This document shows positions 57,940 through 64,000 of a stretch of 64,000 bases of DNA, piece by piece (the stretch's first letter is position 1; every line of letters begins with the position of its first letter). The notes beneath the pieces were generated by a model. That model saw only the letters and a list, made by a program, of their open reading frames with translations, was not told the DNA's origin and made no database searches. Both the position numbers and the translations under genes were made by a program. Source of the DNA: Cryptosporangium sp044454545 (lineage in GTDB: Bacteria > Actinomycetota > Actinomycetes > Mycobacteriales > Cryptosporangiaceae); contig NZ_JBITDV010000004.1 in assembly GCF_044454545.1 (NCBI RefSeq), positions 372,001-436,000 of the forward strand. Direction: 5' to 3'.

Positions 57940-57990
57940 GTGGTCACCTCCGTGCCTGCCCCCCGTTGGACAGGACGATGATCGCGCGAA

Positions 57991-58009
57991 TCGTTCGCTT
58001 ATGGAACGA
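57991..58009. promoter_or_regulatory. Operator candidate of the lactate permease gene
   Basis: TCGTTC and GAACGA are a perfect 6-bp inverted repeat with a 7-bp AT-rich centre, 52 bp upstream of the permease start. It resembles GntR- or TetR-type operators; no dedicated regulator other than the TetR gene upstream is near. Confidence 0.5.
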
Positions 58010-58017
58010 AACCGTCA

Positions 58018-58626
58018 TCACTCAGTGAGATGGCCCTGCCACGCACGGAGTGCCACGCCCGTCGCCCGCTCCACCGCCTCCTGGACGACATCCGGTTCGG
58101 GCCGGGCGTCCAGATCGTCGAGCAGGACGTACAACGCGGCGGTCACCGCACCGACGAACGCGCCGACCATCGCGGCGGCAGTGACCTCGTCGAGGTCGTC
58201 CGGGAACGCCTCCGCGAGCCGGCGCCCGATCTGCTGGGTGACGTCCATCTGGATCTGCAGACCGCGGCCCCGCACGGACGGGACCGTGCGCACGAGGTAC
58301 ATCCGCAGCGCGCCCAGCCGGCCGCTGAGGTCGTCACTGTCTTCGCCCACGAGGCGCAACGACGTGAGCAGGACCTCGACCGGGCCGTCGTCCGGGGAGC
58401 GCTGGGCGATCGCGTCGGTGGCGGCACGCAACCGGGCGTCGGTCTCCGGGAACAGCAGGTCTTCCTTGGTCGGGAAGTAGCTGAAGAACGTGCGGGTGCC
58501 GATCTCGGCGGCGGCCGCGATGTCGGCGACCGTCGTCTGCTCGTAGCCGTTGCGTTCGAACAGGTCGGCCGCAGCCTCGACGAGCGCCTGACGGGTGCGG
58601 GCGCGTTTGCGGTCGCGGAGGCTCAT
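58018..58626 (-). CDS. TetR-family regulator
   Basis: 202 residues: RTRQALVEAAADLFERNGYEQTTVADIAAAAEIGTRTFFSYFPTKEDLL in overlapping pieces is the standard TetR DNA-binding domain; the ligand domain is not assigned. ATG 58626 chosen: TACAGT ends 6 nt before it, and the operator there explains autoregulation. It is divergent from the flavin monooxygenase gene. Confidence 0.93.
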   Translation of the reverse strand: MSLRDRKRARTRQALVEAAADLFERNGYEQTTVADIAAAAEIGTRTFFSYFPTKEDLLFPETDARLRAATDAIAQRSPDDGPVEVLLTSLRLVGEDSDDLSGRLGALRMYLVRTVPSVRGRGLQIQMDVTQQIGRRLAEAFPDDLDEVTAAAMVGAFVGAVTAALYVLLDDLDARPEPDVVQEAVERATGVALRAWQGHLTE

Positions 58627-58631
58627 TTTTC

Positions 58632-58694
58632 CACTGTACGGCAGTGATTGCATATCGGCACTCGTTGCAAGTTCGCACTGAGTGCAGTTATGGT
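58632..58694. promoter_or_regulatory. Divergent promoters and two palindromes between tetR and the monooxygenase gene
   Basis: CACTG/CAGTG around TACGG (58632-58646) covers the tetR -10 box (TACAGT, minus strand). GCACT/AGTGC around G (58675-58685) abuts the monooxygenase -10 box TATGGT (58689-58694), which ends 7 nt before ATG 58702. The shared CACTG half-site suggests that one regulator binds both. Confidence 0.65.
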
Positions 58695-58701
58695 GTTCCG
58701 C

Positions 58702-59775
58702 ATGACAACCGTGCTGATCTCCGGAGCCGGCGTGGCCGGTCCGACACTCGCGTACTGGCTGGCTCGCACGGGGCTCACCCCGACCGTCGTCGAACGGTCG
58801 GAAGGGCTGCGGTCCAGCGGCAACCCGGTCGACGTCCGGGGGCGGGCGTTACCGGTCGCCGAGGCGATGGGCATCACGTCCGAGCTGCGGAAATACGCCA
58901 CCCAGGCCACCGGGATGGTGGTGCTGGACGCGGACGGCCGAGTGAAGGCGCGCACGGAAATGGGGGCGCCGGGCGAGGTCGAGATCGCGCGCACGGACCT
59001 CGCGGCCGTGCTGTACCGGGCGGCCGCGGGAGACGCCGAGTTCGTGTTCGGCGACTCGATCGCCACGCTGAACGGCGACGCGGACGGGGTCGACGTCACG
59101 TTCGAGCGGGGTGCGCCCCGGCGGTTCGACTACGTCATCGGCGCCGACGGTCTCCACTCGACCGTGCGGCGGCTCGCGTTCGGGCCGGAGGAGCAGTTCG
59201 TTCGCCACGCCGGGCTCTACATCGCCACGCTGCCGCTGGCCGGAAAGCCGCCGGAGCCCCATGACGTGGTGCTCTACAACGTGCCGAGGCGGCTCGTCGC
59301 GCTGCACCCGGCGCGCGGCGAGGCCGGTGCGGCGTTCATCTTCCGCGGGCCGCCGTTGCCAGGTTCGGCGTATCGGAGCCTCGGGCAGCAGAAACAGATC
59401 GTGACGACGGTCTACCGCGGGGTGGGATGGCGGGTGCCGGCGCTGCTGGAGCAGGTCTCGGCAGCCGACGACCTGTACTTCGACGCGGTGAGCCGGGTCG
59501 TGCTGCCACGGTGGTCACGCGGGCGGATCGGGCTGGTGGGCGACGCGGCGTCGTGCGTCTCACTGTTCGGCGACGGTTCGAGCCTGGCCATGGCCGGCGG
59601 CTTCACGCTGGCTTCGGCGCTAGCTTCGGGCGCCGGGTTCGCCGGGTACCAGAGCGAACACGAGAAGCTGACCGCCCCCAAGCAACGCCGGATCGGCATC
59701 GCCGCCGGGTTTCTGGTCCCCAAGACCCGCCTGGGCATTGCCACCCGGAACGCCGCCGCCCCCGTCCTGTTCTGA
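58702..59775 (+). CDS. FAD-dependent monooxygenase
   Basis: 357 residues, PHBH-type fold: VLISGAGVAGPTLAYWLARTG (FAD), RTDLAAVLYRA, YVIGADGLHSTVRRLAF, and GRIGLVGDAASCVSLFGDG (pieces). It probably hydroxylates an aromatic or antibiotic compound. The divergent TetR gene is the likely substrate-sensing regulator. ATG 58702 fits the leaderless promoter; upstream in-frame codons are non-conserved. Confidence 0.9.
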   Translation: MTTVLISGAGVAGPTLAYWLARTGLTPTVVERSEGLRSSGNPVDVRGRALPVAEAMGITSELRKYATQATGMVVLDADGRVKARTEMGAPGEVEIARTDLAAVLYRAAAGDAEFVFGDSIATLNGDADGVDVTFERGAPRRFDYVIGADGLHSTVRRLAFGPEEQFVRHAGLYIATLPLAGKPPEPHDVVLYNVPRRLVALHPARGEAGAAFIFRGPPLPGSAYRSLGQQKQIVTTVYRGVGWRVPALLEQVSAADDLYFDAVSRVVLPRWSRGRIGLVGDAASCVSLFGDGSSLAMAGGFTLASALASGAGFAGYQSEHEKLTAPKQRRIGIAAGFLVPKTRLGIATRNAAAPVLF

Positions 59776-59799
59776 GGGCTGGATGCCGCCGTCCGAGGT

Positions 59800-60086
59800 T
59801 CAGCGCCGCTCGGCTCCCACTCCCACCTGCTGCGAGCGGTACGTCCCGCCCGGCGCGAGCACCCGCGCGATCTCGTCCCAGTCGACGGTCACCGGGTGCC
59901 GCGACACGACCAGGTCGAACGTCCCGCCGAGGAACGGCAGCGGACCGCGATCGGCGGCCTCCACGACGCGCGCTCCGGAACCGCGCGCCGCGCGGGCGCC
60001 CGGCGAACCAGGAGAAGTCCCAGCCCTCGATCGGAACGCTCTCGCCCTCGGCCACCAGCTCCTCGAACGTCGCCGTGCGCCCAATA
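59800..60086 (-). pseudogene. Remnant of a SAM-dependent methyltransferase gene
   Basis: On the minus strand one frame reads TFEELVAEGESVPIEGWDFSWFAG, in the style of the start of a class I methyltransferase (shown in two stretches: TFEELVAEGE and PIEGWDFSWFAG). The next frame continues ARVVEAADRGPLPFLGG and TFDLVVSRHPVTVDWDEIAR, then LAPGGTYRSQQVG and a stop. The segment between, with the SAM-binding loop, is missing and so is everything after VGVGAERR. A start codon cannot be found. Confidence 0.75.
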
Positions 60087-60124
60087 CTGACCGATTGGAC
60101 TGGGCGGGAGTTCGTCCGGCTCGT

Positions 60125-60130
60125 GATACT
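60125..60130 (+). promoter_or_regulatory. GATACT -10 box of the GNAT gene, leaderless type
   Basis: TGATACT is followed by 6 nt and GTG 60137. The box lies just upstream of the gene and beyond the remnant methyltransferase. Confidence 0.4.
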
Positions 60131-60136
60131 CCGCGG

Positions 60137-60646
60137 GTGGACGAACTGCGCACCGAGCGGCTGCTGCTGCGCCGCTGGAGGCCCGACGACGAGCCGGTGA
60201 TCGCCCTGATCAACCGCCATCCCGACGTCGGCCGCCACCTCAACCGCCCACCCGACGACACGTTCTTCGGCCTGATGGTCGACCACTGGGAAACCCACGG
60301 CTTCGGCGCCTGGGCGGTGGAGTACGAGGGGCGCTTCGTCGGGTTCGCCGGTCTCGCCTACCTGCCGCCGTTCCTGGCCGCGGCCGGCCCCGCGCCCGAG
60401 CTCGGCTGGCGGCTGGACCCGGAGGTCTGGGGCCTCGGTCTCGCCACCGAGGCCGCCGTCGCCGCCCGCGACGACGCGTTCCGCCGCGGGCACGCCGAGA
60501 TCGTCTCGGTCATCCACCCCGAGAACACGCGGTCCCAGCGGGTCGCGGTCAAGCTCGGTTTCCGCCTGAGCCGTCAGATCGTCAACCCCCGGCTCGACAT
60601 CCCGGTCGACGTCTGGGTGCTCGAACAACCATTGCTGTCTTCCTGA
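60137..60646 (+). CDS. GNAT-family N-acetyltransferase (RimJ/RimL-like)
   Basis: 169 residues: ELRTERLLLRRWRPDDEP at the N-terminus, then PELGWRLDPEVWGLGLATEA with the acetyl-CoA-binding Q/RxxGxG/A region, and HPENTRSQRVAVKLGF. Acceptor unknown. Earlier in-frame start codons fall in the pseudogene and are unlikely. Confidence 0.9.
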   Translation: MDELRTERLLLRRWRPDDEPVIALINRHPDVGRHLNRPPDDTFFGLMVDHWETHGFGAWAVEYEGRFVGFAGLAYLPPFLAAAGPAPELGWRLDPEVWGLGLATEAAVAARDDAFRRGHAEIVSVIHPENTRSQRVAVKLGFRLSRQIVNPRLDIPVDVWVLEQPLLSS

Positions 60647-60677
60647 CCACGCTCGTCCACACCCTGATGGTGACGCC

Positions 60678-60916
60678 ATGACCTGGGACGCGATCGACAC
60701 CGGGAGACACCGTCCGGCCGACCTCGCTCCGTCCGAACGGCGGCACCCGTCGCTGTGCGACGGGTGGACGGTCCACGACGCGGCCGGCGACGGCCCCCGG
60801 TCGAAGGCCCGATCGCCGCGCTGCTCCTGCCGTCGACCGGCCGCACGTCCGCCGTGCACCAACTGCACCACGCGGACGTCGACGCGCTCGCCGCTCGCGT
60901 GAACGGTCACCGTTAG
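60678..60916 (+). pseudogene. Remnant of a mycothiol-dependent (DinB-fold) enzyme gene
   Basis: It begins like a family member: MTWDAIDTGRHRPADL and RRHPSLCDGWTVHDAA. About 40 codons in, it loses similarity. The final part, GPIAALLLPSTGRTSAVHQL to ARVNGHR and stop at 60914-60916, is again family-like but in another frame. About 120 central residues are missing. The stop codon overlaps the -10 box of the next gene. Confidence 0.7.
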
Positions 60917-60919
60917 CCT
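60914..60919 (+). promoter_or_regulatory. TAGCCT -10 box of the amidohydrolase gene
   Basis: TAGCCT is followed by 6 nt and ATG 60926; its first three bases are the stop codon of the preceding pseudogene. Confidence 0.5.
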
Positions 60920-60925
60920 GCGCTC

Positions 60926-62290
60926 ATGGACGTCGACACGCTGATCAGCAACACCACGATCCTCACCATGGACGCCGAGCGCCGAATCCTCACCGATGGA
61001 GCGATCGCGCTCGCGGGTGACCGGATCGTCGCGATCGGCAAGACCGCCGACGTCCGCGTCGAAGCGAAGACCACCATCGACGGCCGGCGGTTCCTCGTCA
61101 CCCCGGGCTTCATCAACGGTCACGTCCATCCGACCGAGGCGTTGCTGAAGGGCTTCATGCCCGAAGCCCTGCCGTTCGACGAGTCGCTCTTCACCTGGGT
61201 GATGCCGCTCTACGAGGCGCACACGCCGGAGGAGCAGCAGGTCGCGGCGCGACTCTCCGCGCTCAGCATGCTGCGGACCGGCACCACGGCGTTCCTGGAC
61301 GCGGGCACCACCGTCGCCCTCGACGAGGTCTTCGAGGCGGTCGAGGCCACCGGCCTGCGCGGACGTTTCGGCCGGTGGCTGCAGGACCGCCAGTTCGGGC
61401 CGGACGGCTCACTCGACACGACCGACGCCGCGCTGCGCGCGATGGAAGACGAACTGACCCGGTACCCGGGTGGGAACGGTCAGCGTCTGGCGGCCTGGCC
61501 GATGCTGGTCGGGCACAACACCAATACCGACGAGTTGTGGCGTGCCGCCAAAGCGATGGCGGACGCTCACGGGGCGGGCATTTCGGCGCACCTGAGCCCG
61601 GCGCAGAACGACAGCGACTGGTACCTCGCGGAGTTCGGGCGCCGCCCGGTGGAGCACCTGGCGTCGTTGGGAGTGCTGGGGCCGAACCTGAACCTGGTGC
61701 ACATGGTGCATGTCGACGAGAACGAGGTCTCGCTGCTGGCGTCGTCCGGCACCAACGTGACGCACTGCCCCGCGTCGGCGTTGAAGGGTGGGTACGGCTC
61801 GACCTCGGTCGGGAAGTTCCCGGAGATGGCCGCCGCCGGCGTGAACATGATGCTCGGAACCGACGGGTCCGACATCGCCGACATGATGAAGCCGATGAGC
61901 CTGATGGCCGGTCTCTTCAAGGACGCCCGCCGAGACACGTCGCTGTTCCCGGCCTCGCAGGTCCTGGAGATGGCCACCGTGAACGCCGCCAAGGCGATGG
62001 GGATGGCCGACTCGATCGGCAGCCTGGCCGTCGGCCTGAAGGCGGATCTGGTGCTGCACGACCTCGACCGGCCGGAGTGGCGTCCGCTGAACAACTACGT
62101 CAACCAGCTGGTGTGGTCGGCCGACGGGCGAGGGGTCCACAGCGTCTGGGTCGACGGGCAGCGGCTGGTCGACAACTACCGGTGCACGGTCATGGACGAA
62201 GAGAAGGTGCTGGCCGACGCGCAGGCCGCGGCCGACGCGATCATGCAGCGGTCGGGGCTGCCGTACGTGTACGACTGGCCCGTTCTCTGA
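60926..62290 (+). CDS. Amidohydrolase (TRZ/ATZ-type deaminase)
   Basis: 454 residues, TIM-barrel metal-dependent hydrolase: FLVTPGFINGHVHPTEALLKG (metal HxH), a third ligand in GISAHLSPAQ, a His in NLVHMVHVDENE, THCPASALKGGYGS, and MLGTDGSDIADM (metal Asp). These are features of guanine/SAH/melamine-type deaminases; the substrate is unknown. It is monocistronic with a leaderless-type promoter and a strong terminator. Confidence 0.9.
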   Translation: MDVDTLISNTTILTMDAERRILTDGAIALAGDRIVAIGKTADVRVEAKTTIDGRRFLVTPGFINGHVHPTEALLKGFMPEALPFDESLFTWVMPLYEAHTPEEQQVAARLSALSMLRTGTTAFLDAGTTVALDEVFEAVEATGLRGRFGRWLQDRQFGPDGSLDTTDAALRAMEDELTRYPGGNGQRLAAWPMLVGHNTNTDELWRAAKAMADAHGAGISAHLSPAQNDSDWYLAEFGRRPVEHLASLGVLGPNLNLVHMVHVDENEVSLLASSGTNVTHCPASALKGGYGSTSVGKFPEMAAAGVNMMLGTDGSDIADMMKPMSLMAGLFKDARRDTSLFPASQVLEMATVNAAKAMGMADSIGSLAVGLKADLVLHDLDRPEWRPLNNYVNQLVWSADGRGVHSVWVDGQRLVDNYRCTVMDEEKVLADAQAAADAIMQRSGLPYVYDWPVL

Positions 62291-62334
62291 CCCGACGGCC
62301 GCGGGGCTTTGGCCTCGGCCCTGCGGCCGTCGGG
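62291..62334 (+). terminator. Terminator hairpin after the amidohydrolase gene
   Basis: Two 17-nt arms (62291-62307 and 62318-62334) pair with one mismatch around a 10-nt loop, starting immediately after the stop codon. It separates the gene from the convergent coiled-coil gene. Confidence 0.85.
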
Positions 62335-62341
62335 TGAGCGG

Positions 62342-62710
62342 TCAGCCGGCTTCGCGCTCGAGGAGGGTGTCGAGCATCCCGATGATGCGATCGACGCCGC
62401 CCTGCAGGTTGTTCAGTTTCAGCCCGTGCTCGGCGAGGGTGTCGGTGTGTTCGTCGAGAACACGGGAGTGCTCGTCGAGGACACGGGAGTGCTCGGCGAG
62501 AACGCGGGAGTGCTCGGCGAGGCTGTTGGTGTGCAGGTTCTGCGTGAGGTGGAGCGCTTGCAGCAATGCACCGTCAGCGATCTGCCGCTGCTTGATCGTG
62601 GCCAGGTCGTGCTGCATCGAGAGCCGCAGTGCGCTCTCGAGCTCGGCTCGCTGCTCGATCGCATCAACGCGATGCTCTAAAACAGTCACCCGGTCGGCCG
62701 GTTCGGTCAT
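62342..62710 (-). CDS. Coiled-coil protein with heptad tandem repeats
   Basis: 122 residues from ATG 62710. RVTVLEHRVDAIEQRAELES starts a predicted coiled coil; the middle is a seven-residue repeat LAEHSRV/LDEHSRV (about five units, 21-bp DNA repeat), and the end is LKLNNLQGGVDRIIGMLDTLL. The heptad period suits an oligomerising coiled coil. No family is recognised. AAAGG is upstream of the start. Confidence 0.75.
   Translation of the reverse strand: MTEPADRVTVLEHRVDAIEQRAELESALRLSMQHDLATIKQRQIADGALLQALHLTQNLHTNSLAEHSRVLAEHSRVLDEHSRVLDEHTDTLAEHGLKLNNLQGGVDRIIGMLDTLLEREAG
62436..62523 (-). repeat. 21-bp in-frame tandem repeat
   Basis: About four units of GAGAACACGGGAGTGCTCGTC-like sequence (plus strand) encode the EHSRVLA heptads. 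DNA identity between units is high, so the expansion looks recent. Confidence 0.8.
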
Positions 62711-62792
62711 GGCGTGGACGCCTTTCAGGTGTCGGCGATTGACGGGTGCACCGTACTCGGACCAACGTACCCACCAGAGATACCTGGAGGAC

Positions 62793-63350
62793 TCAGTCGA
62801 CGGTCGACACGTGGAGGTGGTCCCAGTGACCACCCGACACGTCGAGGACGTTGTAGACGCCGGCGCCCTGGTAGGCGCGCCAGCCCTCGGCGTCGTGTTC
62901 GCGCGACCAGATCCGGCCCTGGAAGATCACGTAGTTGACGTGCAGGGCCTCGTTGTTGGCGCGGAGCCAAACCGCCAGCTTCCAGCCCCGGGCCACGGTC
63001 CGCGGGCCGGGGAACCGCCCGATCCGCCCGATCGTGTAGTCGCACGCCCGACCGGCCGGGTGATCACTGCGCGGGTTCCAGGCGTGCCGGTCCCAGCAGG
63101 CGCCGGGCGTCGCGCCGGTCGTGGCCCGCACCTCGGCGATCGTCCAGGCCATGGCCGGCGTCACGCAGCCCCCGGTACCCGACGGATCCGGGACGCGGCA
63201 GCCGGTGCCGGTGCCGGTGAAGGCGGCGGGCGGCGCGAGCGAGGTCGTGCGCGGCGGCCCGGCCGGAACACTGCGATCCGCCCGCAAGCTGAACACCGCG
63301 CAAAGGAACACGGCGACACCGACCCGGCCACTCCTCGTAATGGTCGACAT
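62793..63350 (-). CDS. Secreted M15/ARB-07466-like domain protein
   Basis: 185 residues from ATG 63350. A hydrophobic signal-like segment (GVAVFLCAVFSL) is followed by a Pro/Thr-rich linker. The C-terminal domain has the HxxGxAxD-like SDHPAGRACDY and the HxH-like HWDHLHVS of M15-type peptidases, as in the actinobacterial ARB-07466-like domain. A zinc peptidoglycan hydrolase role is possible. Longer upstream starts are not supported by domain content. Confidence 0.75.
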   Translation of the reverse strand: MSTITRSGRVGVAVFLCAVFSLRADRSVPAGPPRTTSLAPPAAFTGTGTGCRVPDPSGTGGCVTPAMAWTIAEVRATTGATPGACWDRHAWNPRSDHPAGRACDYTIGRIGRFPGPRTVARGWKLAVWLRANNEALHVNYVIFQGRIWSREHDAEGWRAYQGAGVYNVLDVSGGHWDHLHVSTVD

Positions 63351-63357
63351 TCGTCTC

Positions 63358-63363
63358 ACCGTA
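63358..63363 (-). promoter_or_regulatory. TACGGT -10 box of the secreted-protein gene
   Basis: On the minus strand TACGGT is followed by 7 nt and ATG 63350. GGTGAG within that gap could also serve as a weak ribosome site. Confidence 0.4.
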
Positions 63364-63454
63364 GGTAAAAAGCCCGAGTCGATCAGGAATGACACCCTGA
63401 TCCACTCGCGGCCCCACCTCGCCGGATAACAGCGTGAACACTTGTCGCTACCGC

Positions 63455-63460
63455 TAGTAT
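63455..63460 (+). promoter_or_regulatory. TAGTAT -10 box of the nuclease gene
   Basis: TAGTAT is followed by 7 nt and GTG 63468. The surrounding 100 bp is AT-richer than the rest of the window. Confidence 0.5.
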
Positions 63461-63467
63461 CGATCCC

Positions 63468-64000
63468 GTGACGGATTCCAGATTGGACTCCGAGGAACCG
63501 CAGTTCGATCCTACGAATACCGCCCGGGCTACCCGTGCGCGTTTCGCGTACCAGGATCAATGCGTCGCCTATCGCTGCGCGCAAAATCTGGTCACGCCGG
63601 GCGGTCTCTCCGCGGTGATCGTCGAGTGGTCCAGCGACTACCTTGCCGTGCCCTCGTCCGGACCGACCGAGGTCGTGTCCATCAAGCATCGCGAGCACAG
63701 CACCAGGTCCTGGACGCCGTCCGATCTGACGAAACCGGTCGCCGACCTGCACCGCTACTGGCGTGAGATGGACGAGGAATGCCGATGCGTCTTCGCCTCG
63801 AACCGCTCCGTGCTTGCCGCTCACGACGAACAGCTACGCATGAAGCTGGCGTCAGCCCTGCACGTCCCAGCCGCCGAGGCGGAACGATTCGGCGCGGCTC
63901 TCGACCTCGTCACTCCCGCGCTACCCGACCGCGCCGACCTACCGGCCCTCGGGCGGGCGACGGTGCGAGGCGCACTCGAAGCGCTCGGCCGACGGCCGCG
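63468..64000 (+). CDS. DUF4297-like (Cap4-type) nuclease domain, 5' part
   Basis: 177 complete codons are in the window with no stop; the gene continues beyond it. ARFAYQDQCVAYRCAQNL near the start, then VIVEWSSDYLAV and VVSIKHREHSTRSWTPSDL resemble the N-terminal PD-(D/E)XK-type nuclease domain of DUF4297 proteins (R.GY.YQ, E..D.. and (Q/S)(V/I)K.R). In CBASS Cap4 this domain is joined to a ligand-binding SAVED domain; whether that follows here is not visible. Frame read directly from the sequence. Confidence 0.7.
   Translation, partial: MTDSRLDSEEPQFDPTNTARATRARFAYQDQCVAYRCAQNLVTPGGLSAVIVEWSSDYLAVPSSGPTEVVSIKHREHSTRSWTPSDLTKPVADLHRYWREMDEECRCVFASNRSVLAAHDEQLRMKLASALHVPAAEAERFGAALDLVTPALPDRADLPALGRATVRGALEALGRRP

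Overview
The window is about 70% G+C with dense, often overlapping genes (ATGA/GTGA junctions), frequent GTG starts and many TAnnnT boxes 6-7 nt before start codons. The gene content is that of a high-GC actinomycete: ergothioneine genes, a CysO/Mec/CysM cysteine pathway, an F420-dependent glucose-6-phosphate dehydrogenase, remnants of a mycothiol-type enzyme, AosR/ClpS and a serB-ctaD neighbourhood as in mycobacteria. The genus cannot be fixed from the sequence alone. I found no rRNA, tRNA, CRISPR array, transposase or prophage genes.

Layout. 1-3.4 kb: end of egtA, then egtB, egtC and egtD (ergothioneine; no egtE follows). 3.5-10.7 kb: murI, an Rv1339-type metallo-beta-lactamase-fold phosphodiesterase, rph and rdgB, interrupted by a divergent MBL-fold hydrolase and a glycosyltransferase-glycosyltransferase-SGNH hydrolase operon. 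10.8-17.5 kb: an MscS channel, a small membrane protein, a beta-clamp paralogue with repeat insertions, an ABC-2 exporter and a divergent NarL-type two-component system. 17.5-23.2 kb: thiC-thiD-thiO-thiS-thiG-thiE behind a TPP riboswitch. 23.2-25.5 kb: an MFS transporter and a DUF2071 protein sharing a divergent promoter with a palindrome. 25.5-30.4 kb: clpS-aosR-mec-(23-codon ORF)-cysO-cysM, divergent from pncB-pncA. 30.4-35.9 kb: a membrane protein, serB, ctaD and a BpsA-like protein. 36-42.5 kb: a hybrid histidine kinase, a PucR/CdaR-type regulator, a 550-bp spacer with a cloverleaf-like set of inverted repeats, and a TIR-NB-ARC-TPR protein. 42.6-46 kb: fgd, a MarR regulator divergent from yceI, a pirin and a VOC protein. 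46-49.1 kb: a four-gene Roadblock/DUF4388 operon. 49.8-58 kb: DUF1697, a ROK kinase, a sugar ABC importer with a ROK repressor, and a lactate permease. 58-62.3 kb: a TetR/flavin monooxygenase pair, two decayed pseudogenes around a GNAT gene, and an amidohydrolase. 62.3-64 kb: a coiled-coil protein, a secreted M15-like protein and the start of a DUF4297-like nuclease gene that runs off the window.

How the parts fit. Much of the window is thiol, redox and cofactor metabolism: ergothioneine, protein-bound-sulfur cysteine synthesis under AosR, F420 reduction by Fgd, NAD salvage by PncA/PncB, and thiamine under riboswitch control. Two blocks that adjoin in Mycobacterium tuberculosis (Rv1330c-Rv1336 and Rv1338-Rv1341) are here about 15 kb apart and in opposite orientation.

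Most promising for new biology: the translationally coupled 23-codon ORF ending Cys-Arg-Cys-Arg between mec and cysO, followed by hairpins; the cloverleaf at 39.9 kb; the GTPase-less Roadblock/DUF4388 operon; the TIR-STAND protein; the nuclease at the right edge; and a strong tendency to tandem repeats of 9-24 bp inside and between genes.
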